The notes under the pieces are model-generated. The model had not been told where the DNA came from and searched no databases. It saw nothing but the letters and a program-made list of their open reading frames with translations. Shown here piece by piece: positions 12,947 to 21,593 of a DNA stretch of 31,162 nucleotides. Position numbers and translations under genes: made by a program. This stretch comes from a virus, in the IMG/VR virus record IMGVR_UViG_3300036985_001466, positions 1 to 31,162 of that record; one strand, written 5' to 3'. Numbering within the stretch: position 1 is the first letter of the stretch; every line of letters begins with the position of its first letter.

Positions 12947-13153
12947 TCACTCGAAGTCGTCCATATTGATCTTTGTTCCTATGAAGTCCCAGATTAGAAA
13001 CTTCACGTTGTGCGGTGTTATAGTTTCATCAATTGATTCAGCATACACAAGCAGCTCAGGTATATCACCACATAGGCGTTTAGGGAAAAACTTAACATAG
13101 GCTTCTATTGTTAGTACTGCCTCTTCAGTTGATAAGCAGGTCATTGGATGCAT
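12947..13153 (-). CDS. hypothetical protein, 68 aa
   Basis: The ATG at 13153 follows GGAGAATGAA, so the start MHPMTCLSTEEAVLTIEAYV is preferred over the frame extension to 13189, which would run through a hairpin. The protein is acidic and helical, with an aromatic end (KFLIWDFIGTKINMDDFE). It is the second gene of the P4 transcript. Unknown function. Confidence 0.74.
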   Translation of the reverse strand: MHPMTCLSTEEAVLTIEAYVKFFPKRLCGDIPELLVYAESIDETITPHNVKFLIWDFIGTKINMDDFE

Positions 13154-13173
13154 TTCATTCTCCTTTAAGATTA

Positions 13174-13197
13174 CCCACCTAGCGATCACTAGGTGGG
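13174..13197. other. perfect 9-bp hairpin between two small genes
   Basis: CCCACCTAG and CTAGGTGGG are separated by 6 bases. It lies between the 102-aa gene stop and the ribosome site of the 68-aa gene. There is no T-tract, so an RNA processing or mRNA-stabilising hairpin, or an operator, fits better than a terminator. Confidence 0.6.
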
Positions 13198-13206
13198 GCG
13201 CTGCTA

Positions 13207-13515
13207 TTAGTAGTTGTTTTCTAGTACTTCACTCAGTAGTTCGTATACAGGTTTGTATGTATTGTTATCCTTACAGTACCAACCATAGGGTATCTTCTTG
13301 TAGTCTTGGGTAGATAACATATGAGTAGATGCAGCACAGGCATGGCTATACACAGCACAGTCTGTCCGTAGGCTTGGTAGTCGCCATGATAGGTGGACAT
13401 ACAGCGAGGGGTCCTGCTTGATAACCTGTAATATATCGGTGAGGATCTGGATGCGCTCATCTGCTATTTCACAGAAGAGACGCGTGTGTGTACCGAACGA
13501 TTCGATCTTATCCAT
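13207..13515 (-). CDS. hypothetical protein, 102 aa
   Basis: AAGGA eight bases before the ATG at 13515 supports the start. The protein is soluble; an N-terminal helical part (ADERIQILTDILQVIKQDPS) is followed by a middle with two cysteines and a tyrosine-rich end (YKKIPYGWYCKDN). No family is recognised. It is the first gene of the leftward P4 transcript. Confidence 0.76.
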   Translation of the reverse strand: MDKIESFGTHTRLFCEIADERIQILTDILQVIKQDPSLYVHLSWRLPSLRTDCAVYSHACAASTHMLSTQDYKKIPYGWYCKDNNTYKPVYELLSEVLENNY

Positions 13516-13572
13516 TTCATATATCCTTATTGAATTATATCGCTGTCAGTCGCTGCTGCATCGACAGTTCTA

Positions 13573-13601
13573 GTTCTACTCTGATCCAATCAGTATGTAA
13601 A
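13573..13601 (-). promoter_or_regulatory. P4, promoter of the 102-aa/68-aa unit
   Basis: On the minus strand, TTTACA (13601-13596) and TAGAAC (13578-13573) are separated by 17 bases, in the block duplicated from P3. The -10 is weaker than in P3. Confidence 0.65.
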
Positions 13602-13781
13602 GTTTGAATTATAAAACTCAGTTGTTATATTCAGCGGAAAGCCTGTTCTCTCGAGGGTACTCACCCCCAAGACCCTAAATAGGTTTAGGAGTCCCTTTGT
13701 TTCTTATATCCATAATAGACACAAATCACTGGACAGTTTTCCACGGAACACCCCCCGGTCTCATTTAGAAAACCCAATTGT

Positions 13782-13811
13782 TTGACTATTATATAAAAAA
13801 TTTGCTATAGT
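13782..13811 (+). promoter_or_regulatory. P5, promoter of the late operon
   Basis: TTGACT (13782-13787), an 18-base AT-rich spacer and TATAGT (13806-13811). It lies 37 bases before the terminase small subunit start and is the only good rightward promoter ahead of the packaging genes. Confidence 0.75.
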
Positions 13812-13847
13812 TCGTCATGTTGGAGTATGTAGACACTAAGAGATTCT

Positions 13848-14414
13848 ATGGAAGTATTAATACCTGAAATAGAAGAGAACATTCCCTTACCAGCTAATGC
13901 TAAGGAAGCCTGCCCAAACCTATCCGTGTCTCAAGAGCTAGAGATGCGGGCAAACATAATTAAACTATTCTCTGACATAACAGGTCAGCCACTCACCGCA
14001 ACACAAGATAATGTCAGCGAAGCTAAAGATCTAGCTATGGAAATGGCTGCCAACCCCACTTATAGACCGGAGTTTGCTAACTACCCCAATGAAACCCTAG
14101 CCCTTCTTGCTGGTATGGTTGCTCAGATGAACGTGGCTATTGTTGCGGATCTAGCTGAACTAAAACTATATATAGTTAATAGTCTAATACGTGAGATAGA
14201 GAACTCCGCAAATGCCAAGGAAAGAATAATGGCACTTACTAAACTAGGTGAAGTAGATGGTGTTGATGCATTTAAGAAGCGCTCCGAAGTAACGCACAAA
14301 ATCCAGTCTATGGAAGAAGTCGAGAGAGAGCTCCTAGAGACCTTAGAAAGTATTGAGGCTAGGACAATTGACGTTACTCCTATTAGGATACCCCGGATTA
14401 AACCACCCAAATGA
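13848..14414 (+). CDS. probable terminase small subunit
   Basis: 188 residues, the first late gene, overlapping the large terminase by ATGA. It is acidic at the N-terminus (MEVLIPEIEENIPLP), helical in the middle (about 60-140) and ends with a coiled-coil-like stretch (QSMEEVERELLETLESIEAR) and a proline/basic tail. Small terminases bind the packaging site and form rings; they diverge so much that position is the main evidence. No clear HTH is seen. AAGAG about five bases before the ATG is the probable ribosome site. Confidence 0.65.
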   Translation: MEVLIPEIEENIPLPANAKEACPNLSVSQELEMRANIIKLFSDITGQPLTATQDNVSEAKDLAMEMAANPTYRPEFANYPNETLALLAGMVAQMNVAIVADLAELKLYIVNSLIREIENSANAKERIMALTKLGEVDGVDAFKKRSEVTHKIQSMEEVERELLETLESIEARTIDVTPIRIPRIKPPK

Positions 14415-15931
14415 CAGGACTTGTTCTTACTCCACAAGATATTATCCGGCTAAAACAGGCACTTCCTACAATGCCGGATACACAAAAGAGAAGAACCGCT
14501 GAACTATTAAGGGAATATAAGACTAAGTTAACCCAGACTAATGCTCAGGTTGACCTATTGAGCTTTGCAGAACATGTGTACTCTGGCTATAAGGTTGGTC
14601 CCCACCACCGCAAGTTGGCTAGGATCTTTGAGGATATAGCTGCTGGTAAGAAGAAACGGGTGATTGTTAATATTGCCCCCCGGCACGGAAAGTCAGAGCT
14701 TATCTCGTACCTAGCCCCAGCTTGGTTCTTAGGCAAGTACCCAAACAAAAAGATTATCATGGCTTCCCACACTGCCGACTTAGCCGTTAACTTTGGTAGA
14801 CGGGTGAGAAACTTGGTAGCCAATGACCAGTACAAGGAAGTCTTTCCACAGATAGAACTTCAGCAAGATTCTAAGTCTGCCTCACGTTGGGGCACTAACT
14901 TTGGTGGGGAGTATTTTGCTATTGGGGTGGGGGGTGCACTGGCAGGGCGGGGTGCAGATCTGTTTATCATTGATGACCCTCACTCAGAACAGGATGCCAA
15001 GTCAGGTCTATCTTCAGCTTTCCTTCCAGCTTGGGAATGGTTTCAGGCTGGCCCAATACAACGGCTAATGCCGGGTGGAGCCATTATTATAGTGATGACC
15101 CGCTGGAGTAAGCTAGATCTAACAGGTCAGATCATTAATCATATGACCAAAAATGAAGGAGCTGACCAGTGGGAGATAGTTGAGTTCCCAGCCATATTAG
15201 ACTCGGGTAAAGCCTTATGGCCTGACTTCTGGCCTGTTGAGGAACTAGAAGCTAAACGGATTGGCATGGACCCCCGGTACTGGCAAGCGCAGTACATGCA
15301 AGACCCCACTGCAGAATCTGGGGCGCTCATAAAAAGAGAGTGGTGGCGAATATGGGACAAACCAGAACCGCCTAAGTGTGAGTTTATTATAATGAGCTTA
15401 GACGCGGCTCAAGAAGCTACCAATCGTGCGGATTATAATGCCCTTACTACTTGGGGGGTATTTCTTAACGAAGAGACTGATAAACATAATATAATACTAC
15501 TTAATTCCATAAAGCAGCGCCTAGAATTCCCGGAGTTAAAGAAACTTGTACTAAGAGAATATAAAGAGTGGGAGCCTGATGCCTTTGTAGTTGAGAAGAA
15601 AAGTAATGGCGCAGCCCTCTACCAAGAGATGAGAAGGATGGGAATTCCTGTAGGGGAATTTACTCCAAGTAAAGGTAATGACAAGGTTTCTAGGGTAAAT
15701 GCAGTGTCTGACCTCTTTGCTTCTGGTATAGTTTGGGCTCCAGACAAGCGATGGGCTAAGGATGTTATGGAAGAATGTAACGACTTTCCCAGTGGCAGTA
15801 ATGATGACTTGGTTGATTCCACGACTCAAGCATTATTAAGGTTTCGCAAAGGAGGGTTCTTAACCCTGCCAGATGATGAAGTTGGGGAACCAATAGGATT
15901 CAGAAGTCACAGAAGAGAAGGTTACTACTGA
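14411..15931 (+). CDS. terminase large subunit
   Basis: 506-residue packaging motor. The ATPase domain has a Walker A-type loop APRHGKSE (89-96), Walker B LFIIDD (D188, D189) and the coupling motif VMTRW (228-232). The C-terminal RNase H-like nuclease has SLDAAQ (D331), VVEKKSNG (E395) and NDDLVDSTTQAL (D466, D469). Length and motif order are complete. It cuts concatemers and drives DNA into the prohead through the portal encoded next. It overlaps the following gene by TGATG. Confidence 0.96.
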   Translation: MTGLVLTPQDIIRLKQALPTMPDTQKRRTAELLREYKTKLTQTNAQVDLLSFAEHVYSGYKVGPHHRKLARIFEDIAAGKKKRVIVNIAPRHGKSELISYLAPAWFLGKYPNKKIIMASHTADLAVNFGRRVRNLVANDQYKEVFPQIELQQDSKSASRWGTNFGGEYFAIGVGGALAGRGADLFIIDDPHSEQDAKSGLSSAFLPAWEWFQAGPIQRLMPGGAIIIVMTRWSKLDLTGQIINHMTKNEGADQWEIVEFPAILDSGKALWPDFWPVEELEAKRIGMDPRYWQAQYMQDPTAESGALIKREWWRIWDKPEPPKCEFIIMSLDAAQEATNRADYNALTTWGVFLNEETDKHNIILLNSIKQRLEFPELKKLVLREYKEWEPDAFVVEKKSNGAALYQEMRRMGIPVGEFTPSKGNDKVSRVNAVSDLFASGIVWAPDKRWAKDVMEECNDFPSGSNDDLVDSTTQALLRFRKGGFLTLPDDEVGEPIGFRSHRREGYY

Positions 15932-16326
15932 TGAACGCAGAACAGAAAGAAGCCCATAGACTACGGAATAAGCGGTGGCGGGAGCGTAACCCCAAATGGT
16001 CATGGGTAGTCAGTGCTGTCGGCGGTGCTAGGGTGAGGACAAAGCAGGCGGGGGGTGAGTGGGGTGAGAATAGCATTACTAATAAATATGTTATGAGTAT
16101 CACCCCAGATATATGTCCAGTCTTCGGAACAACCTTTACGTTTGTAGGGTTAATAAAGCAGCAACCATGCAGTCCCTCACTAGATAGGATAGATCCTAAT
16201 GGCGGATATGTCGTAGGAAATGTCGCAGTAATATCTATGAAAGCTAATTCTATTAAGTCGGATGCAACGACCGCAGAAGTAGCAAGGACGCTGGTTTGGA
16301 TGAAGTCAGTAGAAAAGATTAAGTAG
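15931..16326 (+). CDS. HNH-like/His-Me finger nuclease family protein
   Basis: 131 residues. A basic N-terminus (HRLRNKRWRERNPKW) precedes CPVFGTTF (62-69) and the core SPSLDRIDPNGGYVVGNVAV, ending with IKSDATTAEVARTL. The SLDRID...GYV-GNV...N pattern is that of a phage family usually assigned to HNH-type endonucleases, with Asp where classical HNH has His. It lies directly after the large terminase. In several phages an HNH protein there is needed for packaging, but it could also be a mobile nuclease. Activity is inferred. Confidence 0.7.
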   Translation: MNAEQKEAHRLRNKRWRERNPKWSWVVSAVGGARVRTKQAGGEWGENSITNKYVMSITPDICPVFGTTFTFVGLIKQQPCSPSLDRIDPNGGYVVGNVAVISMKANSIKSDATTAEVARTLVWMKSVEKIK

Positions 16327-16387
16327 AAAGACGTATAAAGATAAGTCGAAAAGCACTACCGAATGTCCACCAAAAGGGGTATATAAA

Positions 16388-18865
16388 ATGGCAAACATGG
16401 ATAAGGCACTGTATCAAGCACCTGTTGGTTTAGATGAAGCAGAAAGCCCTGCGGAGATTGTAATAGTATTAGGTGAAGAAGAAGATGCTAATACTGATGA
16501 GACTACTAAAGGAGACTTTGATGCTAACTTAGCGGAAGAGATGAAGGATGGTGTACTGTCGTCACTAGGGACTACTCTGGTAGATCAGTTCAACGAAGAT
16601 TGGAACGCACGTAAAGACTGGGTTGACACATACGTCAAAGGACTAAAACTGCTGGGCCTCAAATATGAGGAACGGTCAGAGCCTTGGAGTGGTGCTTGCG
16701 GTGCGTTCCATCCTATATTGGCAGAAGCAGTAGTCAAGTTCCAAGCAGAGTCCATTATGGAGACCTTTCCTGCCGCTGGACCCGTAAAAACCACAATAAT
16801 CGGCAAGGAAACGCCGGTTGCTCAGGCAGCTGCTGCCCGGGTTCGTGATGATATGAACTTCCAGCTTACTGAACGTATGGTTGAGTACCGTCCAGAACAT
16901 GAAAAGATGCTTTGGGCCCTACCATTAGCTGGTTCAGCATTTAAAAAGGTCTACTACGACCCATCATTAGGCCGTCAAGTATCAATGTTCGTGCCAGCAG
17001 AGGATATGGTAGTGCCTTATGGGTCATCTAGCCTCGAAACAGCTGAATGTGTGACACATGTAATGCGCAAAACAGCCAACGATATACGCAAATTACAGGC
17101 TTCTGGGTTCTATTTAGACATAGATTTAGGTGAACCAACCGCTACTTTAGATGATATTGAAAAGCAAAAGTCAGAAGAACAGGGCTATACCGCTACCTCA
17201 GATGACCGTTTTCGGGTACTGGAGATGCATATTGACCTGAATCTTGAGGGTTATGAGGATAAAGATAATATCGCCCTGCCGTATGTGGTAACTATCGAGA
17301 AAGGGACTAGCCAGATCCTTGGAATTCGCAGGAATTGGTACGAAGATGATACTTTGAGACTCAAAAGGCAGCATTTTGTACATTATACGTACGTTCCGGG
17401 GTTTGGCTTCTACGGTTTTGGTCTGATTCATCTTGTAGGTGGCTTTGCCCAGAGCGCAACGTCTATTCTTAGACAATTAGTTGATGCAGGTACGCTATCT
17501 AACCTCCCGGGCGGGTACAAGACCAAGGGATTACGCGTTAAAGGTGATGATACCCCTATCGCCCCGGGCGAGTTCCGTGATGTAGACGTGTCATCAGGTG
17601 TGATCCGCGACAATATCATGCCACTGCCATATAAAGAGCCAAGCCAGACCCTGTACCTGCTCATGCAGAACATCGTAGAGGAAGGACGTAGGTTTGCATC
17701 GGCTGGGGATATGCAGATCTCAGACATGTCAGCCAATACACCGGTTGGGACAACACTAGCCATACTAGAAAGGACATTAAAGGTTATGTCTGCGGTACAG
17801 GCTAGGCTCCACTTCGCTATGAAGCAAGAGTTTAAGCTGTTAGCAGGTGTGATCCGCGACTATACACCTGAGGAGTATGAATATGATGTAGAGGGTGGGG
17901 CTCAGATCAAGCAAGCTGATTACGATATGTGTGACGTGATCCCTGTATCTGATCCTAATGCATCAACCATGAGCCAAAAGGTTATACAGTATCAAGCAGT
18001 AATGCAGAACGCACAGGCGGCTCCTCAGATATACAACCTACCATTGCTACACCGTCAGATGGCTGAGGTGCTAGGAGTAAAGAATGCTAACAAGTTAGTG
18101 CCAATGGATGAGGACCAGAAACCGATGGACCCTGTATCAGAGAATATGGCTGTACTTACAGGTAAACCGGTTAAAGCCTTCCAGTACCAAGATCATGAGG
18201 CACATATCAAGGTTCATATGGCCTTTATGCAAGATCCTAAGTTGGCACAATTAATTGGTCAAGACCCAACAGCGCAGGCTAAACAAGCCGCAGGGATGGC
18301 GCATTTAAGTGAGCATATTGCTATGGAGTATCGTAACCAGATTGAGAAACAACTTGGTGTGGCACTTCCAGCTAATAAAGATGAAGCAGGTGAGGATGTT
18401 ACTTTACCTCCAGAGATTGAGCTTCAAATATCTAAGCTTACTGCAGCTGCGGCTCAACAGTTATTACAGGCTAATCAAGCTGAAATGCAGCAACAACAGG
18501 CACAGCAACAGCAACAAGATCCTATTGTACAGATGCAACAGCAAGAACTGCAGATGAAGCAAAAAGAGCTAGAACTCAAGGAAAAGAAACTACAGATGGA
18601 CGCAGTAGCTGCGGCAGATAAACAAGACCTAGAAGAGAAACGTCTTGAGTTCGATATGCAGTTAGCTGGGTCTAAATTAGGGGCAGAAATTAAGCATAAG
18701 GATAAACAGTTACAGATGACGGCAGTGGCTGCGGCTGATAAGCAGGCATTAGGTGAAGCTCAAACTCATCTTGATGCTCAATTTAAAGGTACACAGCTAG
18801 GTCATCAGATGGCTCAGGCTCACAAAGCTGGGATGAATCCTAAATTACCCGGTATAGGAGAATAA
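16388..18865 (+). CDS. portal protein, P22 gp1-like
   Basis: 825 residues, in the size range of P22-type portals. The clip, stem and wing parts occupy about 50-600 (RSEPWSGACGAFHPILAEAV near 97-116 is a family-typical start of the core; QTLYLLMQNIVEEGRRFASA near 423-442). From about 640 the protein is helical and glutamine-rich. Two related blocks of about 45 residues each contain DAVAAADKQ or TAVAAADKQ, resembling the long helical barrel of P22. It forms the dodecameric DNA channel and anchors the tail adaptors. AAAGGGG lies a few bases before the ATG. Confidence 0.93.
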   Translation: MANMDKALYQAPVGLDEAESPAEIVIVLGEEEDANTDETTKGDFDANLAEEMKDGVLSSLGTTLVDQFNEDWNARKDWVDTYVKGLKLLGLKYEERSEPWSGACGAFHPILAEAVVKFQAESIMETFPAAGPVKTTIIGKETPVAQAAAARVRDDMNFQLTERMVEYRPEHEKMLWALPLAGSAFKKVYYDPSLGRQVSMFVPAEDMVVPYGSSSLETAECVTHVMRKTANDIRKLQASGFYLDIDLGEPTATLDDIEKQKSEEQGYTATSDDRFRVLEMHIDLNLEGYEDKDNIALPYVVTIEKGTSQILGIRRNWYEDDTLRLKRQHFVHYTYVPGFGFYGFGLIHLVGGFAQSATSILRQLVDAGTLSNLPGGYKTKGLRVKGDDTPIAPGEFRDVDVSSGVIRDNIMPLPYKEPSQTLYLLMQNIVEEGRRFASAGDMQISDMSANTPVGTTLAILERTLKVMSAVQARLHFAMKQEFKLLAGVIRDYTPEEYEYDVEGGAQIKQADYDMCDVIPVSDPNASTMSQKVIQYQAVMQNAQAAPQIYNLPLLHRQMAEVLGVKNANKLVPMDEDQKPMDPVSENMAVLTGKPVKAFQYQDHEAHIKVHMAFMQDPKLAQLIGQDPTAQAKQAAGMAHLSEHIAMEYRNQIEKQLGVALPANKDEAGEDVTLPPEIELQISKLTAAAAQQLLQANQAEMQQQQAQQQQQDPIVQMQQQELQMKQKELELKEKKLQMDAVAAADKQDLEEKRLEFDMQLAGSKLGAEIKHKDKQLQMTAVAAADKQALGEAQTHLDAQFKGTQLGHQMAQAHKAGMNPKLPGIGE

Positions 18866-18868
18866 GGG

Positions 18869-19075
18869 GTGGATGGTGTAAAGCTACTTAGGCATTTGAT
18901 AGAAGAAAACAACGCGGATATCCGTGCGTATGTAGAAAGCGTCGCCTCTGGTAAACCCCCTAATATGGAGGAGTACCGGAGGTTGTGTGGGGTAATTCAT
19001 GGGTTAAACCTTGCGAATGAGAAGATAAAGCACATGCTAAATATGATAGAGCGCGGGGAGGATACAGATGAGTAG
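18869..19075 (+). CDS. hypothetical protein, 68 aa
   Basis: A GTG start four bases after the portal stop, with GGAG eight bases upstream inside the portal end. It is a helical protein (VKLLRHLIEENNADIRAYVE) with a conserved-looking LCGVIHGLNLANEKIKHML segment. Similar small helical proteins follow portal genes in many phages and may be assembly aids. Not assigned. Confidence 0.75.
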   Translation: MDGVKLLRHLIEENNADIRAYVESVASGKPPNMEEYRRLCGVIHGLNLANEKIKHMLNMIERGEDTDE

Positions 19076-19151
19076 ATGACCCCATCCTTGTAATAACAAG
19101 AGCGAAGTACAATTAACCGGTCGAAAGACTGTGCACAGAAAGGAGTTTTAT

Positions 19152-19562
19152 ATGTCTGATATTCTTATCGGGGTTGATGCAACTAACCCTAATATAGCAT
19201 TTACACAAGATACAACCAATGAAGAGAAAGCCTCACAACTCCCAACTCCTAGTGGATTCAACATCTTATGCGCTATTCCTGAAGTAGATAAGGAGTATGA
19301 GGGTGGCATTATAAAGGCTGATACTACACGCCAGACGGAAGAGTTTACTACTATGGTGTTGTTTGTAGTGCGGTTGGGCGACCTAGCATATAAGGATGAA
19401 ACACGGTTTCCTACAGGTGCTTGGTGTAAGGAAGGGGATTTTATCTTGGTACGGCCTTATGCTGGTACTCGGGTGAAAATACATGGTCGGGAATTCCGAC
19501 TCATTGCAGACGATAACGTGATGGCTACCGTGGATGATCCACGTGGTTATTCTCGCGTATAA
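19152..19562 (+). CDS. GroES-like co-chaperonin
   Basis: 136 residues from the ATG at 19152, which has AGGAG seven bases upstream; the in-frame GTG at 19131 lacks a site. The Cpn10 beta-barrel pattern is visible: NILCAIPEVDK, then EGGII (51-54, the GGIVL-like tripeptide of the mobile loop), MVLFVVRLG, KEGDFILVRPYAGTRVKIHG and IADDNVMATV. Like T4 gp31 it would replace host GroES on host GroEL during capsid folding. Its position between portal and scaffold agrees. An N-terminal extension of about 33 residues is unusual for GroES. Confidence 0.82.
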   Translation: MSDILIGVDATNPNIAFTQDTTNEEKASQLPTPSGFNILCAIPEVDKEYEGGIIKADTTRQTEEFTTMVLFVVRLGDLAYKDETRFPTGAWCKEGDFILVRPYAGTRVKIHGREFRLIADDNVMATVDDPRGYSRV

Positions 19563-19573
19563 GGAGATTAGAT

Positions 19574-20497
19574 ATGGATAAGGAAGAAGGAGTATCAGTA
19601 ACAGCAGAAGAAAACCCTGATATCGAAATAGATATTATTGATGACACCCCTGAGGTAGATAAAGGCCGACCTGTAGCTAAAGAAACAGCCGATGCAGAGG
19701 AAGGGGATGAGGGGGATGATGAGCTAGATAAGTATTCTGGTAGTGTTCAGAAGCGTATCAAGAAGCTAACCAAAGGTTATAACGATGAGCGCAGGGCTAA
19801 AGAAGCAGCCTTACGGGAGCGAGAAGAAGCAGTTAAGTTTGCCAACCATCAGTTTGAGAACACGAAGAAGCTACAAAAACAACTAAGTGAGGGTAGTGAA
19901 GTTCTAGTTAATACCTCACGGGAAGCAGCGGATCAGCAAATGGAGGCAGCTAAACGAGGATTCAGAGACGCTTATGATACTGGAGACTCAGATAAAATTG
20001 CCGACGCACAGGAGGCAATAACTAGGGCTACACTAAGAAAAGAACACTCTAGTTCGTTGAGACCTTTACAATTTGCGGAAGATCCTGTATATAATCAACC
20101 TCAAGAGCAGCAAGTTCCAACGCCCGATACTAAAGCACTCGCGTGGCAAGAAGAAAACGAGTGGTTTGGACCCGATAAGGCAATGACGGGATTTGCGCTA
20201 GGGCTACACACTGAGTTAGTTGAGTCAGGTGTTGATCCTAAGTCAGATAAGTACTACGAGAGGGTTAATTCTCGTATGCGAGAGGTTTTTCCGGGAAGTT
20301 TTCCGAGCGATTCAGATCCGGTGGAGAGAGCAACAGCAACCCCCAACCGTGCTAGAAGTGGAAGTGTGGTAGCCTCAGCAGCAAGGAGCACTGCGTCGAA
20401 GCGGGTTAGCTTAACTGCATCACAGGTATCCTTGGCTAAACGGCTGGGCTTGACCAATGCGCAATACGCGCATGAACTTATGAAATTAGGAGATTAA
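19574..20497 (+). CDS. scaffolding protein
   Basis: 307 residues. The very acidic N-terminus (about 10-60) is followed by a charged coiled coil (about 58-110, NDERRAKEAALREREEAVKF), a disordered centre rich in Gln, Pro and Ser, and a basic helical end (RLGLTNAQYAHELMKLG), typical of phage scaffolds that bind capsid protein by their C-terminus. It lies before the capsid gene. No protease motif is present. Confidence 0.8.
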   Translation: MDKEEGVSVTAEENPDIEIDIIDDTPEVDKGRPVAKETADAEEGDEGDDELDKYSGSVQKRIKKLTKGYNDERRAKEAALREREEAVKFANHQFENTKKLQKQLSEGSEVLVNTSREAADQQMEAAKRGFRDAYDTGDSDKIADAQEAITRATLRKEHSSSLRPLQFAEDPVYNQPQEQQVPTPDTKALAWQEENEWFGPDKAMTGFALGLHTELVESGVDPKSDKYYERVNSRMREVFPGSFPSDSDPVERATATPNRARSGSVVASAARSTASKRVSLTASQVSLAKRLGLTNAQYAHELMKLGD

Positions 20498-20499
20498 TC

Positions 20500-20943
20500 A
20501 TGACAACGACTGTAAATCGCGCATCACGTGAAAACGATCAAAGACCAACATCTTGGGCACCAGCTGAGTTACTACCAGAACCGGATAAGTTACCGGGATG
20601 GGCATACCGCTGGGTTCGCATCAGTACTCTTGGTGCTGCAGACCCGATGAATATGTCATCGAAACAACGTGAGGGATGGGAACCGGTTGATTCTAGTGAG
20701 CAACCTAAACTTAAACTTCATAAGAGTCAAGACGCACGTTTTCGTGGAAACATTGAAATTGGTGGGTTGATTCTCTGCAAGATACCTGAGGAATTTATTG
20801 CGCAACGGACTGAGTACTTTTCCAATGCTACTAGATCCCAGATGGACTCTGTGGATAACAACTTTATGAGAGAAAGTGACTCGCGTATGCCTTTGTTTGC
20901 GGAAAAACGCAGCAAGGTTACATTTGGGTCAGGATCTAAATAA
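20500..20943 (+). CDS. small virion-associated protein, 147 aa
   Basis: GGAG precedes the ATG. The protein contains a tryptophan-rich N-terminal part (PGWAYRWVRIST, KQREGWEPV), GLILCKIPEEFIAQRTEYFS near 88-107 and a basic end. Proteins of this type lie between scaffold and capsid genes in related podovirus-like phages. The role is not known; an accessory head protein is the most likely. Confidence 0.7.
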   Translation: MTTTVNRASRENDQRPTSWAPAELLPEPDKLPGWAYRWVRISTLGAADPMNMSSKQREGWEPVDSSEQPKLKLHKSQDARFRGNIEIGGLILCKIPEEFIAQRTEYFSNATRSQMDSVDNNFMRESDSRMPLFAEKRSKVTFGSGSK

Positions 20944-20964
20944 CGAAATATAAGGAGATTTATT

Positions 20965-21591
20965 ATGGCATCGACCGCAACCCCCTACGGCCTTAAACCC
21001 GTAAACCGGATCGGAGGACTACCGTATGCTGGTAGCACTCGTTCCTTGCAATTTGACCCTGCTGGCTACTCTGCTAATGTTTACACTGGTAGTTTAGTGT
21101 ACATCAAAAGCACTGGCTATTTGGAGCTTGTATCTGCTACCGGCGCTGACGCAACCACTAATTCGTGGCCTGTTGGTTCTACCGATAACACGGGTACGAT
21201 TGGCGTTTTTGTAGGCGCCTCATATACAAACTCGCAAAGTCAGACTGTATTTGGTCAATACTATCCTTCCGGTTCACTAAATGGCGTAGCTTACGTCATC
21301 GACGATCCTGAAGTTATATTCCAAATACAATCTGCTGGTTCCGTAACTATTGCTGCTTTGGGTGCAAACACCTTCTTCTCAACAGGCGCAGTACTTACAG
21401 GTAGTACAACTACAGGCAACTCAACAGCATCTATTGTTGTTGGTAGTTCTGCTATTCAAACTACAGCCGGTTTCCGTATTGTTGGCTTCCCTGATATGAA
21501 GGGTTTTTCAGCTGTTGGCGATGCATTTACCGATGTGTTTGTAAAAGTAAACCCCGGTTGGCATTCGTATAACACAGTTAAAGGAGTTTAA
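20965..21591 (+). CDS. probable head decoration or virion protein, 208 aa
   Basis: Ser/Thr/Gly-rich, beta-strand-rich protein without membrane segments, from a strong ribosome site (GGAG) and directly before the capsid gene. A motif-like start, TPYGLKPVNRIGGLPYAGS, is shared by many phage proteins at this location. Position and composition suggest a decoration or head-fibre protein. Confidence 0.72.
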   Translation: MASTATPYGLKPVNRIGGLPYAGSTRSLQFDPAGYSANVYTGSLVYIKSTGYLELVSATGADATTNSWPVGSTDNTGTIGVFVGASYTNSQSQTVFGQYYPSGSLNGVAYVIDDPEVIFQIQSAGSVTIAALGANTFFSTGAVLTGSTTTGNSTASIVVGSSAIQTTAGFRIVGFPDMKGFSAVGDAFTDVFVKVNPGWHSYNTVKGV

Positions 21592-21593
21592 TC

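Larger units (their letters stand above)
13516..13847. other. divergent control region between leftward and rightward arms
   Basis: A 332-bp gene-free stretch. It holds leader copy 2 with P4 (leftward), a degenerate palindrome at about 13610-13625, a CCTAAA-TAGG-TTTAGG dyad at 13674-13689 and P5 (rightward). The dyad shares CTAAATAGG with the spacer of P6 and with the flank of palindrome copy B on the minus strand. No tRNA or small gene was found in it. Confidence 0.6.

Noticed and set aside
13233-13460. 75-codon minus-strand frame within the 102-aa gene
   Set aside because: A different frame of the same strand without ribosome site; the 102-aa frame has AAGGA and a promoter leader.
13600-13847. 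tRNA or attachment site in the divergent region
   Set aside because: No cloverleaf, no CCA-ready acceptor stem and no integrase; only short dyads and promoters were found.
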